Positions 7,713 through 16,312 of a DNA stretch of 64,000 nucleotides are shown piece by piece. The position numbers and the translations under genes were made by a program. How positions within the stretch are numbered: the first letter of the stretch is position 1; each line of letters starts with the position of its first letter. The notes beneath the pieces are model-generated. The model was given only the letters and a program-made list of their open reading frames with translations. It ran no database searches and had not been told where the DNA came from. The stretch comes from CAYQSU01 sp964420325 (GTDB taxonomy: Bacteria; Pseudomonadota; Alphaproteobacteria; Rhodospirillales; Defluviicoccaceae), in assembly GCA_964420325.1 (NCBI GenBank), contig CAYQSU010000008.1:1-64000 (forward strand). Reading direction: 5' to 3'.

Positions 7713-9227
7713 CTACTCCGCGGCCCGCTCCGGTGCCGGCGGCTGCCAGCGCAGCACCGGGTGGCGGGCGGCGCGGGTCTCGTCGAGCCGGCGGCGCGGG
7801 GCGAGCGTCGGTGCCTCCTCGAAGGCACGCACGTCGCCGGCCCGGGCGCGGGCGATCAGTGCCTTCACCGTGTCGACGAAGAGATCGAGCGTCGCCCGGC
7901 TCTCGGTCTCGGTGGGCTCGACCAGCATGGCGCCGTGCACGACCAGCGGGAAGTAGATGGTCATGGGGTGAAAGCCCTCGTCGATCAGCGCCTTGGCGAG
8001 GTCGAGGGTGGTGATGCCAAGTGTCTTGAGGGCCGTGTCGTCGAACAGCACCTCGTGCATGCAGGGGCCGTCGAACGCCGGGGACAGCGTGTCCTTGAGG
8101 CGGGCGAGCAGATAGTTGGCATTGAGCACGGCGTCGGCGGAGGCCTGGCGGAGCCCGTCGGCGCCCATGCTCGTCATGTAGGCAAGCGCCCGAACGAACG
8201 TGCCGAACTGGCCGTGGAAGCCCTTGACGCGGCCGAACGGCTTGTCTGCCGACTGCGAGCGATGCTCGACGAGACGGAAACCCTCGCCATCGCTCACCAC
8301 GCAGGGAAGGGGCGCGAACGGCGCCAGCGCTTCCGACAGCACCACCGGCCCCGAGCCCGGGCCGCCGCCGCCGTGGGGAGTGGAGAAGGTCTTGTGCAGG
8401 TTGAGATGCATGCAGTCGATGCCGAGATCGCCCGGCCGCACGCGGCCGACGATGGCGTTGAAGTTGGCGCCGTCGCAGTAGAAGAAACCGCCGACGCCGT
8501 GGACCGCCCGGGCGATCTCGACGATGTCGGTCTCGAACAGGCCGCAGGTGTTGGGGTTGGTCACCATCACCGCGGCGACGTCGGCATCGAGCCTGGCGGT
8601 GAGCGCGGCGAGATCGACGCGTCCCCGGCGGTCCGCGGGGATCGCCTCGATGGCATAGCCGCAGGCGTGCGCGCTGGCCGGGTTGGTGCCATGCGCCGAC
8701 TCCGGCACCAGCACCCGCTTGCGCGCGTCGCCCCGGTCCTCGAGCGCGGCGCGGATGGTCATCAGGCCGGTGAGCTCGCCATGGGCGCCGGCGGCCGGAG
8801 ACATCGCGACCGCGGGGAGTCCGGTGAGTTCCTTCAGCCACCAGGCGCAGGTGTCGATGAGGGCGAGCGCCCCCTGCACGGTCTTCATCGGCTGCAGCGG
8901 ATGCAGATCGCCGAGGCCGGGCAGCCGCGCCAGCTTCTCGTTGAGCCTCGGGTTGTGCTTCATCGTGCACGAGCCGAGTGGATAGAAGCCGGCGTCGATG
9001 GCGTAGTTCTTGCGGCTCAAGCGGAGATAGTGACGGACGACCTCTGGCTCGCTGAGGCCGGGGAGCCCGATCGCATCCCGCCGCGCCGCACTGCCGAGGC
9101 GCAGGGCATGGGCCTCCGGCTCCGGCAGGTCGACGCCGCACTTCTCCGGCGATCCCTGCTCGAAGATCGGCGGCTCCTCCATCTCCAGGCCGCGATGGCC
9201 GCTGAACGTGGTCGCGCCGGCACTCAC
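7713..9227 (-). CDS. gcvPB: Glycine dehydrogenase (decarboxylating) subunit 2
   Basis: 504 aa from a GTG at 9227 that overlaps the gcvPA stop (GTGA). This is the PLP-binding half of the two-subunit P protein, which decarboxylates glycine and passes the aminomethyl group to lipoylated GcvH. The N-terminus TFSGHRGLEMEEPPIFE is the standard opening of the family, which is why the GTG is preferred over the ATG at 9182. The PLP lysine is in LNLHKTFSTPHGGGGPGSGP. Other family marks are YPLGSCTMKHNP and PAAGAHGELTG. It is the last gene of gcvT-H-PA-PB. Confidence 0.95.
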   Translation of the reverse strand: MSAGATTFSGHRGLEMEEPPIFEQGSPEKCGVDLPEPEAHALRLGSAARRDAIGLPGLSEPEVVRHYLRLSRKNYAIDAGFYPLGSCTMKHNPRLNEKLARLPGLGDLHPLQPMKTVQGALALIDTCAWWLKELTGLPAVAMSPAAGAHGELTGLMTIRAALEDRGDARKRVLVPESAHGTNPASAHACGYAIEAIPADRRGRVDLAALTARLDADVAAVMVTNPNTCGLFETDIVEIARAVHGVGGFFYCDGANFNAIVGRVRPGDLGIDCMHLNLHKTFSTPHGGGGPGSGPVVLSEALAPFAPLPCVVSDGEGFRLVEHRSQSADKPFGRVKGFHGQFGTFVRALAYMTSMGADGLRQASADAVLNANYLLARLKDTLSPAFDGPCMHEVLFDDTALKTLGITTLDLAKALIDEGFHPMTIYFPLVVHGAMLVEPTETESRATLDLFVDTVKALIARARAGDVRAFEEAPTLAPRRRLDETRAARHPVLRWQPPAPERAAE

Positions 9228-10573
9228 CCGAGCACCTCGGCGAGCGCTGCGGCCAGCGTTTCGATGTCGCCGGACGTGGTGAGCTCGGTCGCCGCGATGA
9301 GCAGAAACGGCGCCAGCTCGGGACGGTCGGGGTAGAGGCGGGACACCGGCACGCCGGCGAGGATGCGCCTTTCGGTCAAGGCGTCGACGACCTCGGCGGC
9401 CGGCCGGCCGAGGCGCACGGTGATCTCGTTGAAGAAGGTGTCGTTGAGCACCTCGACGCCCGGCACTTGGGCGAGCCGGTCGGCGAGCCGGCAGGTGACG
9501 GCGTGGTTGAGAGCGGCCAAGCGGCGGAACCCGACCTCGCCGAGAAGCGAGAGGTGGATCGAGAAGGCGAGCGCGCAGAGACCGGAGTTGGTGCAGATGT
9601 TGCTCGTCGCCTTCTCGCGGCGGATGTGCTGCTCGCGGGTGGACAGCGTCAGCACGTAGCCGCGGCGGCCGTCGGCGTCGACGGTCTCGCCGGCAAGCCG
9701 GCCCGGCATCTGTCTTAGGAAGCGGTCGCGGGTGGCGAACAGGCCGACCGTCGGGCCGCCGAAGCTCACCGCATTGCCGAGCGACTGGCCCTCGCCGGCG
9801 ACGATGTCCGCGCCCATCGCGCCCGGTGCGGCGACGAGGCCCAACGACAGGATCTCGGTGACGACGACCACCAGCAGCGCTCCGGCCTCGTGGCAGGCGG
9901 CGGCGAGCGGCGCATGGTCGCGGACGCGACCGAAGAAGTCGGGGTTCTGGACGACGACGCAGGCGGTCTCGCCGTCGACGGTCGCCGTCGCCAGCTCCTG
10001 GCCTCTGACGTCTGGCTCGAGGCAGTCGACGACGAGGCCGAGATGGCGGGCGGCGGTCTCGGTCACCTCCCGGTAGTGGGGATGCAGACCGCCGGACAGC
10101 ACCACCCGCCGGCGCCGGGTGACGCGCGTCGCCATCATCACCGCCTCGGCCGCGGCGGTGGCCCCGTCGTAGAGGGAGGCGTTGGCGACGGGCATGCCGG
10201 TGATCAGCGCCACCTGGGTCTGGAACTCGAACAGGACCTGGAGCGTTCCCTGCGAGATCTCCGGCTGATAGGGCGTATACGCGGTCAGGAACTCGCCGCG
10301 CTGGATGAGGTGGTCGACGGTGGCCGGCACGTGGTGCCGGTAGGCGCCGGCCCCGAGGAAAGAGGGCGCGCAGCCGGGACTGAGATTCTGCAGCGCGAAC
10401 TCGGTGAACGCGGCTTCGACCTCGATCTCGCTCTTGTGATGAGGCAGGGGCAGCGGCTCGTTCAGGCAAGCCTGAGCGGGAACGTCGCGAAACAGCTCGT
10501 CCACCGAGGCGACGCCGATCACCGCCAGCATGTGCCGACGATCGGCGTCGGTGAGCGGAAGGTAGCGGGTCAT
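9224..10573 (-). CDS. gcvPA: Glycine dehydrogenase (decarboxylating) subunit 1
   Basis: 449 aa, the normal length. It is the non-PLP-lysine half of the glycine cleavage P protein and forms the alpha2beta2 enzyme with GcvPB. It begins MTRYLPLTDADRRHMLAVIG and shows YTPYQPEISQGTLQVLFEFQT, SLYDGATAAAEA and ATSNICTNSGLCALAF, all characteristic. The start overlaps the gcvH stop by 4 bp and the stop overlaps the gcvPB start, so the two subunits are translated in tandem. Confidence 0.95.
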   Translation of the reverse strand: MTRYLPLTDADRRHMLAVIGVASVDELFRDVPAQACLNEPLPLPHHKSEIEVEAAFTEFALQNLSPGCAPSFLGAGAYRHHVPATVDHLIQRGEFLTAYTPYQPEISQGTLQVLFEFQTQVALITGMPVANASLYDGATAAAEAVMMATRVTRRRRVVLSGGLHPHYREVTETAARHLGLVVDCLEPDVRGQELATATVDGETACVVVQNPDFFGRVRDHAPLAAACHEAGALLVVVVTEILSLGLVAAPGAMGADIVAGEGQSLGNAVSFGGPTVGLFATRDRFLRQMPGRLAGETVDADGRRGYVLTLSTREQHIRREKATSNICTNSGLCALAFSIHLSLLGEVGFRRLAALNHAVTCRLADRLAQVPGVEVLNDTFFNEITVRLGRPAAEVVDALTERRILAGVPVSRLYPDRPELAPFLLIAATELTTSGDIETLAAALAEVLG

Positions 10574-10947
10574 TCCAGGCCCGCGCAGTAGTCCTTGTAG
10601 GCTCCGGGCTCGAGCAGCGCATCGAGCTCGGCGCTGTCGGCGAGTCTGAGGCTGAAGAACCAGCCGTCGGTCTGGGGACTGGCATTGACGCGGCCGGGAT
10701 CGTCGACCACTGCCCCGTTGACGGCGACGACCTCGCCGCCGACGGGAGCGTAGACCTCGCTCGCCGCCTTCACCGATTCGACGACGGCCGCCTCCTCGCC
10801 CTGCTTGAAGCGGGCGCCGACCTCGGGAAGCTCGACGAAGACGATGTCGCCGAGCTGCTGCTGGGCGTAGTCGGTGATGCCGACGATGCCGACATCGTCC
10901 TCGACCCGGATCCACTCGTGATCGCGCGTGAACCGAAGCGTGGCCAT
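10570..10947 (-). CDS. gcvH: Glycine cleavage system H protein
   Basis: 125 aa. The lipoyl carrier shuttles the aminomethyl intermediate between the P, T and L proteins. The lipoylated lysine lies in VVESVKAASEVYAPVGGEV, and the N-terminus FTRDHEWIRVEDDVGIVGITDYAQ is typical. It lies 30 bp downstream of gcvT and overlaps gcvPA by 4 bp. No glycine riboswitch is evident upstream of the operon. The L protein is not in the window. Confidence 0.96.
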   Translation of the reverse strand: MATLRFTRDHEWIRVEDDVGIVGITDYAQQQLGDIVFVELPEVGARFKQGEEAAVVESVKAASEVYAPVGGEVVAVNGAVVDDPGRVNASPQTDGWFFSLRLADSAELDALLEPGAYKDYCAGLE

Positions 10948-10977
10948 CGTCGAAGCCCCTCCTCCTCTTCGTCGTCG

Positions 10978-12015
10978 TTAGGCGGCGTAGCGGTGCGGCA
11001 CGAACGGCAGCCTGACCACCCGTCCCGGCAGCGCCTTGTCGCGGACCAGCACATGGACCACCGTGTCCGGTGCGGCCGCTGCGGCATCGATGTAGCCCAT
11101 GGCGATCGGCCCGCCCACGGTCGGGCCGTAGCCGCCGCTGGTGACACGGCCGATGGTGGTGCCGGCGGCGTCGAGGATCTCGGCGCCGGCACGGGCCGGC
11201 ACGCGGCCGTCGAGGCGGATGCCGACGCGCTTGCGCTCGGGGCCGGCGAATAGCTGGCGAAGGATGATCTCGTCGCCGGGAAAGCCTCCCTCCTCGCGCC
11301 GGCGACGGCTGATCGTCCATGCGAGGCCGGCCTCGACCGGTGTGGTTCTCTCGTCAAGGTCCTGGCCGTAGAGACACAGGCCCGCTTCCAGGCGCAAGGT
11401 GTCGCGGGCGCCGAGCCCGGCGGGCTTCACCTCCGGCTCATGGAGAAGGAGATCGGCGACGTGGAACGCATGCTCTCCGGGGACGGTGATCTCGAAGCCG
11501 TCCTCCCCGGTGTAGCCCGACCGGGTCAGGCCGCACTTGACGTCCCCGATCGTCAGATTCTCCATGGACATGAACAGCATGTGCCGGCAGGGAGGCGCGA
11601 GGCGGGCGAGCACGCCGACGGCAGTCGGCCCCTGAAGGGCGAGAAGCGCCCTGTCCTCCCAGATCTCGACGGCGCAGCGGTCGCCGATGCGGTCCGTGAT
11701 GTGGGCGAAGTCGACCTCCTTGCGGGCGGCGTTGACAACGATCACCAGGTAGTACCCGCCGTTGATCACCATCAGATCATCGATGATGCCGCCGCGGTCG
11801 TTGGTCATCAGCGTGTAGCGGACGCGGCCGGTGGGCAGGCCCTGGATGTCGCCGACGATCAGGGTTTCGAGCGCCGCCGCCGCCTCGCCGCCGCGGAGGA
11901 TCGCCTGGCCCATGTGCGAGACGTCGAACAGCGAGGCCTCGCTTCGCGTGTGCTCGTGCTCGGCGAGGATGCTGCGGTACTGGAGCGGCATCTCATAGCC
12001 GGCGAAAGGAACCAT
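10978..12015 (-). CDS. gcvT: Aminomethyltransferase (glycine cleavage T protein)
   Basis: 345 aa from the ATG at 12015. GcvT transfers the methylene group from lipoyl-GcvH to tetrahydrofolate and releases ammonia. The folate-binding fold is evident: FAGYEMPLQY at the start, SLFDVSHMGQ, the GYTGEDGFEI motif, and the C-terminal barrel with GRVTSGGYGPTVGGPIAMGYI. The usual N-terminal segment (KHTPLDALHRKLKARMVPF) is encoded just upstream in frame but lacks ATG, GTG or TTG. A CTG at 12087 behind a GAGG ribosome site is a good candidate for the real start and would give 369 aa, the family's usual length. First gene of gcvT-H-PA-PB. Confidence 0.93.
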   Translation of the reverse strand: MVPFAGYEMPLQYRSILAEHEHTRSEASLFDVSHMGQAILRGGEAAAALETLIVGDIQGLPTGRVRYTLMTNDRGGIIDDLMVINGGYYLVIVVNAARKEVDFAHITDRIGDRCAVEIWEDRALLALQGPTAVGVLARLAPPCRHMLFMSMENLTIGDVKCGLTRSGYTGEDGFEITVPGEHAFHVADLLLHEPEVKPAGLGARDTLRLEAGLCLYGQDLDERTTPVEAGLAWTISRRRREEGGFPGDEIILRQLFAGPERKRVGIRLDGRVPARAGAEILDAAGTTIGRVTSGGYGPTVGGPIAMGYIDAAAAAPDTVVHVLVRDKALPGRVVRLPFVPHRYAA

Positions 12016-12084
12016 TCTCGCCTTCAGCTTGCGGTGAAGGGCATCGAGGGGCGTGTGCTTCAGGGCTGGGTCGGGCGCTTCGGT

Positions 12085-12099
12085 CAGAGGCGTGTCCTC
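12085..12099 (-). promoter_or_regulatory. Ribosome site and candidate CTG start of gcvT
   Basis: On the minus strand GAGG (12099-12096) is followed after 8 nt by CTG at 12087-12085, which opens the frame TEAPDPALKHTPLDALHRK and continues into gcvT. No conventional start codon is available for this conserved N-terminus. Confidence 0.5.
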
Positions 12100-12132
12100 G
12101 CGAGGTGCCGGCCACGGCGGCGGCTCAGTTTA

Positions 12133-12147
12133 GCGGGTGGGACCCGC
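12133..12147. terminator. Small GC hairpin before gcvT
   Basis: GCGGGT (12133-12138), loop GGG, ACCCGC (12142-12147), between the lipoprotein gene stop at 12168 and gcvT. It could end transcription of the upstream pair or be a leader structure of the gcv operon. No T-run follows. Confidence 0.35.
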
Positions 12148-12167
12148 AGGTCAACAACACCCCTCGG

Positions 12168-12749
12168 TCAGCGAACGGTCAGGCGGCGGCGGTTGTAGGC
12201 GAGCTCCTCCGGCGTCAGCTGGAAGCCGAGGAGAACGGAATAGGTCGCCGGGTTTCGGCCCTCGGGCAACGGAATCTCGACCGAGATCAACGGGTCATCG
12301 TCCTCGACGACGACGCGGGTCTGGTTGCCCGGGAAGACCAGCTCGGTGGGGAATGCCTCCTTGCTTAGGATGCTGCGAGAGCCGTCGACGACACTGACGA
12401 AGTAGGTGAGGCGCGCGACGCGGCTGTCGTTGGCGGGGCCGCGCTGTGCCGCGATGACGGGCGCGACGACCATCACCACTTTGCGACCCGGATCGTCCGC
12501 GTCGCCGATGTTGTCGCAGCGGTTGAGGACGTCGACGAAGTGGGCGCCGAAGTCGACATCCGTCAGGTCCTGGCCGCGGCCCGGCGCGAAGCGCGTCAGC
12601 GTGCCGGTCTCCTTGACGATGCGCACGGACGGGCACAGGGGCGCCGGCCGGTCCGCTTCGAACAGGCCGCAGGCGGTCGGGAGGACGAGCAGAACACCGA
12701 CCGTTGCCGCCCGAGAGAGCCGGCCGCCAAACCCGCGAAGACCGATCAC
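12168..12749 (-). CDS. Predicted lipoprotein, unknown function
   Basis: 193 aa from a GTG at 12749 that overlaps the stop of the CDGSH gene (GTGA). The N-terminus is a lipoprotein signal: RGFGGRLSRAA, a hydrophobic stretch TVGVLLVLPTAC, then G, placing the lipidated Cys at about aa 25. The mature part has charged and beta-prone segments (KVVMVVAPVIAAQRG, YFVSVVDGSRSILSKEAFP, ISVEIPLPEG). Hypothetical lipoproteins of this general shape are common in alphaproteobacteria, but I do not know the family. A longer frame reaches 12917 but only shadows the upstream gene. Confidence 0.75.
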   Translation of the reverse strand: MIGLRGFGGRLSRAATVGVLLVLPTACGLFEADRPAPLCPSVRIVKETGTLTRFAPGRGQDLTDVDFGAHFVDVLNRCDNIGDADDPGRKVVMVVAPVIAAQRGPANDSRVARLTYFVSVVDGSRSILSKEAFPTELVFPGNQTRVVVEDDDPLISVEIPLPEGRNPATYSVLLGFQLTPEELAYNRRRLTVR

Positions 12750-12985
12750 AGCGAGGCGTGAGTCCCGTCGCAGGCGGGTCGGCTGCCGGTCCGCTTGCAG
12801 CCGCAGAGGTAGGCGGTCTCGGTCTTCTCTGCCGTGAACACGATCGGGCTCAACCCGGTGTCCTTGTGGCTCCCGTCGCAGAACGGTTGCGTCCCGCTGC
12901 GGCCGCAGGCGCACCATGCGTATTTCTTCCCCTGCTTGAGCTCCACCTCGTAAGGCGATCTCTGCGCGATCACCGGCTCTGTCAT
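12746..12985 (-). CDS. CDGSH-type iron-sulfur protein with two Fe-S motifs
   Basis: 79 aa from the ATG at 12985, preceded by GGCGGGGA; an in-frame ATG at 13021 lacks such a site. It carries two CDGSH motifs in tandem: CACGRSGTQPFCDGSH at about aa 25-40 and CGCKRTGSRPACDGTH at about aa 60-75. Each matches C-x-C-x2-(S/T)-x3-P-x-C-D-G-(S/T)-H and would bind a 2Fe-2S cluster with three Cys and one His. Bacterial members are small soluble proteins of redox or iron metabolism with unclear partners. The overlap with the lipoprotein gene indicates co-translation. Confidence 0.9.
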   Translation of the reverse strand: MTEPVIAQRSPYEVELKQGKKYAWCACGRSGTQPFCDGSHKDTGLSPIVFTAEKTETAYLCGCKRTGSRPACDGTHASL

Positions 12986-13067
12986 CGTGGATCCCCGCCG
13001 CTGGCCTTGGCTGCCCGGCATGGCCCGGGCGCCGCCACTCTAGAGGAGGGGCAAGGCCGGCACAAGC

Positions 13068-14822
13068 TCAGCGGCCGGCGGACACCTGCGCCGCGGTGAG
13101 CGTCGAAAGCGCACCCGCCATGCGCGCCAGCGCCCGGGCGCGCGCCCATCCGACTTCGATGCTGGCGGCAATGGCGAGGCCGTCGCTGAAGGCCTTGGCT
13201 GCGGCCTCAACCAGGCCGAGCGCGGCATGGACCTCGACGGCATCGCCGAACAGCCACGCCTGGGAAAGGCGACTGGGAATGCTCCGGGCGGCGCGTTCGG
13301 CCTCGAAGGCGAGGATTTCCGCGCCGGCGACGTCGCCGCCGTGTCTCCGCTGTGCGGCAATCGACCACAGCACCGAGGCGCGCAGCCGGTCGTCGCCGAT
13401 GCGCCGCGCGATCGCTTCGGCCTCGGCGCGCCGACTGCCGGGGTGATGCCCGACGATCCGGAGCGCAGCCAGCGCCACCTGCGAGACGGCGTAGGCGCGG
13501 GCGTAAGGAGAGCGCACGCTGTCGGCGGTGCCGAGGGCCTTCACCAGGATCGCCTCGGCCTTCTCCCGATCGCCGGCCGCCGCCGCCGCCACGGCGACGT
13601 CGCCCAGCGCCGCCGCCCGGTAGCGGTCCTCGCGGATGGCGTCGGCGGCATCCATCGCCCGGCCGGCGTGGCCGTTCTCGGCCTCGGCGACGGCGAGGGC
13701 GGCCAGCACCGGGATCCGCGCGCCGGCATCGGCCACGTGATCGATGACCGAGACGGCACGCTCGGGCTCGCGCATGCGGGCATAGGCGAGCGCGACGTGA
13801 CGAAGGCCGGCGGCACGCACCTCCGCATCGCGCTGATCGCGCGCCGCCGCCTCCGCGAGATCGAGATGACGGCGCGCGGCGTCCGCCTCGCCGGTTTCGG
13901 CGGCGATCGAGGCCACGGCCACGCGCAGCGTCACCCGCTTGAGCGGGTCCTCGAGCGCGTCGATGTCCTGCAACAGGAGGGCAAGCACCGGCCCCGGATC
14001 CAGTCCGCGGCGGGAGCGCGCGGTGGCGATGGCGGCCCGGGCCTCGGCACGGACGACGGTCTCGGGAATGATCCGGGCGGTCTCGAGCGCCGCGTCCCAG
14101 CGGCCCGCCTCGGCTTCGGCCTCGGCGACGCTGCGAAGCCCCGTCAACATCAGCCGCGGATCGGTCATCAGCGCAAGTGTGGCGAACGCATCGGCGATGA
14201 GGTCCGCCCGCGCCTGGACGGCGGCGATCTCGCCGTAGGCCCAGTCCCGCATCTCTTCGCGTGGTACGGCCCGGGCGCTGTCAAGCGCATCTGCGACGAG
14301 ACAGCGGACGGTCGGTTGGCGATGGCAGGAGGCGTGGTCGCGGATCGGATCGGCAGGCTCGCCGACGCCGGGATCGACGAGGCGGCGCGTCGCCTCGTGG
14401 CTCTGCAGCGCGCGCCGCGCGGCCTCCTTGTCCGCCCGGCGCGCGGTCTCGAGCCGGATCGCCAGCGCCGACGCGTTGGCCCTCTGCGCCAGGGCCGCCG
14501 CCAGCTCCTCGGTGATGCGCCCGTCCGCGGGCAGGCCTGCGGCCCGCTGATGGGCGCGTACGGCGTCTGCGGTCGCCCGGTCGAGGATGCCGTCGGCGGT
14601 GCCGCGATAGAGCCCGAGCCCAGCGAGTGCACGCTGGACCCGCAGCACAAGGAGTCCGTCCGGCGCCTGCGCGGATACGGACCCGCTGTCGGCCGGGGCG
14701 GCGGAGCGGGCTGGCGACGGCGAAAACATCAGCAGAGCAGTGGCCGTCACCAGCACTACGGCGGATCGGAGCGATGGGCCCATCGTCGGCGTCAGCAAGC
14801 GGAACCGCACGGCTTTGTCCAT
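13068..14822 (-). CDS. Secreted peptidoglycan-binding protein with helical repeats
   Basis: 584 aa. A hydrophobic stretch at about aa 16-45 (SAVVLVTATALLMFSPSPARSAA) looks like a signal peptide. A peptidoglycan-binding domain 1 follows at about aa 55-115: LVLRVQRALAGLGLYRGTAD, then GILDRATADAVRAHQ. The remaining 450 residues are Ala-rich helical repeats of TPR type, such as AEAEAEAGRWDAALETAR and VALAYARMREPERAVSVIDH. The likely place is the periplasm, bound to the cell wall. It is transcribed divergently from thrB across a 61-bp gap. Function unknown; a scaffold role is inference. Confidence 0.8.
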   Translation of the reverse strand: MDKAVRFRLLTPTMGPSLRSAVVLVTATALLMFSPSPARSAAPADSGSVSAQAPDGLLVLRVQRALAGLGLYRGTADGILDRATADAVRAHQRAAGLPADGRITEELAAALAQRANASALAIRLETARRADKEAARRALQSHEATRRLVDPGVGEPADPIRDHASCHRQPTVRCLVADALDSARAVPREEMRDWAYGEIAAVQARADLIADAFATLALMTDPRLMLTGLRSVAEAEAEAGRWDAALETARIIPETVVRAEARAAIATARSRRGLDPGPVLALLLQDIDALEDPLKRVTLRVAVASIAAETGEADAARRHLDLAEAAARDQRDAEVRAAGLRHVALAYARMREPERAVSVIDHVADAGARIPVLAALAVAEAENGHAGRAMDAADAIREDRYRAAALGDVAVAAAAAGDREKAEAILVKALGTADSVRSPYARAYAVSQVALAALRIVGHHPGSRRAEAEAIARRIGDDRLRASVLWSIAAQRRHGGDVAGAEILAFEAERAARSIPSRLSQAWLFGDAVEVHAALGLVEAAAKAFSDGLAIAASIEVGWARARALARMAGALSTLTAAQVSAGR

Positions 14823-14871
14823 GAAGGTGAGTAGTGTAGAACGGTGCGCCCCATCAAAGGGTTTTTTTGTG

Positions 14872-14883
14872 ACCAGATCTGGT
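14872..14883. promoter_or_regulatory. 12-bp palindrome touching the thrB start
   Basis: ACCAGATCTGGT is a perfect palindrome ending exactly before the thrB ATG at 14884, after a run of seven T. It covers the place where a ribosome site is expected, and no clear ribosome site is otherwise present. A repressor operator or a translational feature is possible. Confidence 0.35.
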
Positions 14884-15846
14884 ATGGCCGTCTACACCGA
14901 AGTTACAGATGATGAGGTCGAAAGGTTCGTTTCCGAGTATGCGATCGGGCCGGTGATCGCCTGCAAGGGAATCGCCGAGGGGGTGGAGAACAGCAACTAC
15001 CTGCTCGCGGCGGGGTCCGGCACGTACATCCTGACGCTGTACGAGAAGCGCGTGAAGGAGGCGGATCTGCCGTTCTTCCTGGCGCTCATGGAGCACCTGG
15101 CGGCGCGTGGCGTGCCGTGTCCGACGCCGGTCCGGGCGCGGGACGGCCGGTCGCTTCGCCACCTCGCGGGTCGACCGGCAGCCATCGTCAGCTTTCTTCG
15201 CGGGCTGTGGCCGCGCCATCCGAGCGCCGTCCACTGCGCCGCCCTCGGCGACGCCCTCGCCTGCATGCACCTCGCTGCCAAAGGATTTCCGATGCGGCGG
15301 AGCAACGATCTGTCGGTCGCCGGCTGGCGGCCGCTGCTGGCGGCGAGCCTCAAGCGGCGCGATGCGGTGTCGCCCGATCTCACCGCGGAGCTGACCGGAG
15401 AGCTCGAGCTGCTCGAGAGCCGTTGGCCGGCCGGTCTCGCCGCCGGCGTGATCCATGCCGACCTGTTTCCCGACAACGTCTTCTTCGAGGGCGAGCGGCT
15501 CACCGGCATCATCGATTTCTACTTCGCCTGCGACGACCTGCTCGCCTACGATCTGGCCATCTGCCTGAACGCTTGGTGCTTCGAGCGGGACGACAGTTTC
15601 AACGTCACCAAGGCAAGGCGCATGCTCGAAGCCTACGCCCGGCGGCGGCCGCTTGCCGACGCCGAGATCAGGGCCTTGCCGATCCTCGCCCGCGGCGCCG
15701 CGCTGCGCTTCCTCCTGACCCGTCTCTACGACTGGCTGCACACGCCCAAAGATGCGCTGGTCTCGCCCAAGAACCCGCTGGAGTACGTGAAGAAGCTCCG
15801 CTTCCACCGGGGGCTGCGCGGACCCGAAGGCTACGGGCTCGGCTGA
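14884..15846 (+). CDS. thrB: Homoserine kinase
   Basis: 320 aa, type II (aminoglycoside phosphotransferase fold) homoserine kinase, making O-phosphohomoserine for threonine synthase. It opens MAVYTEVTDDEVERFVSEY; the ATP-binding part has GIAEGVENSNYLLAAG, and the catalytic loop is VIHADLFPDNVFF with the metal-binding IIDFYFACDD. The start at 14884 gives the standard family N-terminus; an open frame upstream has no homologous content. thrC is 7 kb away on the other strand. The gene is 4 bp from rnhA. Confidence 0.95.
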   Translation: MAVYTEVTDDEVERFVSEYAIGPVIACKGIAEGVENSNYLLAAGSGTYILTLYEKRVKEADLPFFLALMEHLAARGVPCPTPVRARDGRSLRHLAGRPAAIVSFLRGLWPRHPSAVHCAALGDALACMHLAAKGFPMRRSNDLSVAGWRPLLAASLKRRDAVSPDLTAELTGELELLESRWPAGLAAGVIHADLFPDNVFFEGERLTGIIDFYFACDDLLAYDLAICLNAWCFERDDSFNVTKARRMLEAYARRRPLADAEIRALPILARGAALRFLLTRLYDWLHTPKDALVSPKNPLEYVKKLRFHRGLRGPEGYGLG

Positions 15847-15850
15847 CGCC

Positions 15851-16294
15851 ATGGCCGAGGATGGGGTGGAGATCTATACCGACGGCGCCTGCCTCGGCAA
15901 TCCCGGGCCCGGCGGCTGGGGGGTCGTCCTGCGCTGGCGCGGGAGCGAACGGGAGCTCTCGGGCGGCGAGCGGCTGACCACCAACAACCGGATGGAGCTG
16001 ATGGCGGCCATCCGGGGGCTGGAGGCGCTGAAGCGCCGGGTCGCCGTTCATGTCTACACCGACAGCACCTATCTCCGGGACGGCATCACGCGATGGATCC
16101 ATCGCTGGAAGGCCAACGGCTGGAAGACCGCAGCTCGCAGGCCGGTGAAGAACGCCGATCTTTGGCTCCGGCTTGAGAAGGCGCTGGAATGCCATGACGT
16201 GCACTGGCACTGGCTGCGCGGACATGCCGGGCACCCGGACAATGAGCGGGCCGATGCGCTGGCCCGCAAGGCGGCCAAGGCGGCGGCGTCGTGA
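15851..16294 (+). CDS. rnhA: Ribonuclease HI
   Basis: 147 aa, full length. It cleaves the RNA strand of RNA:DNA hybrids with two metal ions. The catalytic acids are in place: Asp in IYTDGACLGNPGPGGWG, Glu in NNRMELMAA, Asp in VYTDSTYLRDGI and Asp in NERADALA, together with the His-bearing loop RGHAGHPDN. The basic protrusion (WKANGWKTAARRPVKNADLW) is present. It starts 4 bp after thrB, an arrangement common in Rhodospirillales. Confidence 0.97.
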   Translation: MAEDGVEIYTDGACLGNPGPGGWGVVLRWRGSERELSGGERLTTNNRMELMAAIRGLEALKRRVAVHVYTDSTYLRDGITRWIHRWKANGWKTAARRPVKNADLWLRLEKALECHDVHWHWLRGHAGHPDNERADALARKAAKAAAS

Positions 16295-16295
16295 C

Positions 16296-16312
16296 GGCCG
16301 CGTCGTGCGGCC
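16296..16312 (+). terminator. Short GC hairpin after rnhA
   Basis: GGCCGC (16296-16301), loop GTCGT, GCGGCC (16307-16312), 2 bp after the rnhA stop. No T-run follows directly; a run of seven T appears only around 16371. Confidence 0.35.

Noticed and set aside
4645..9141. 1498-codon minus-strand frame running through the MFS transporter gene
   Set aside because: Only its last 330 codons (ubiU) have protein character; the rest is an off-frame shadow of the MFS and gcv genes.
12016..12167. Glycine riboswitch before gcvT
   Set aside because: The gap before the CTG start is only 80 bp and shows one small hairpin; the conserved glycine aptamer core is not recognisable.
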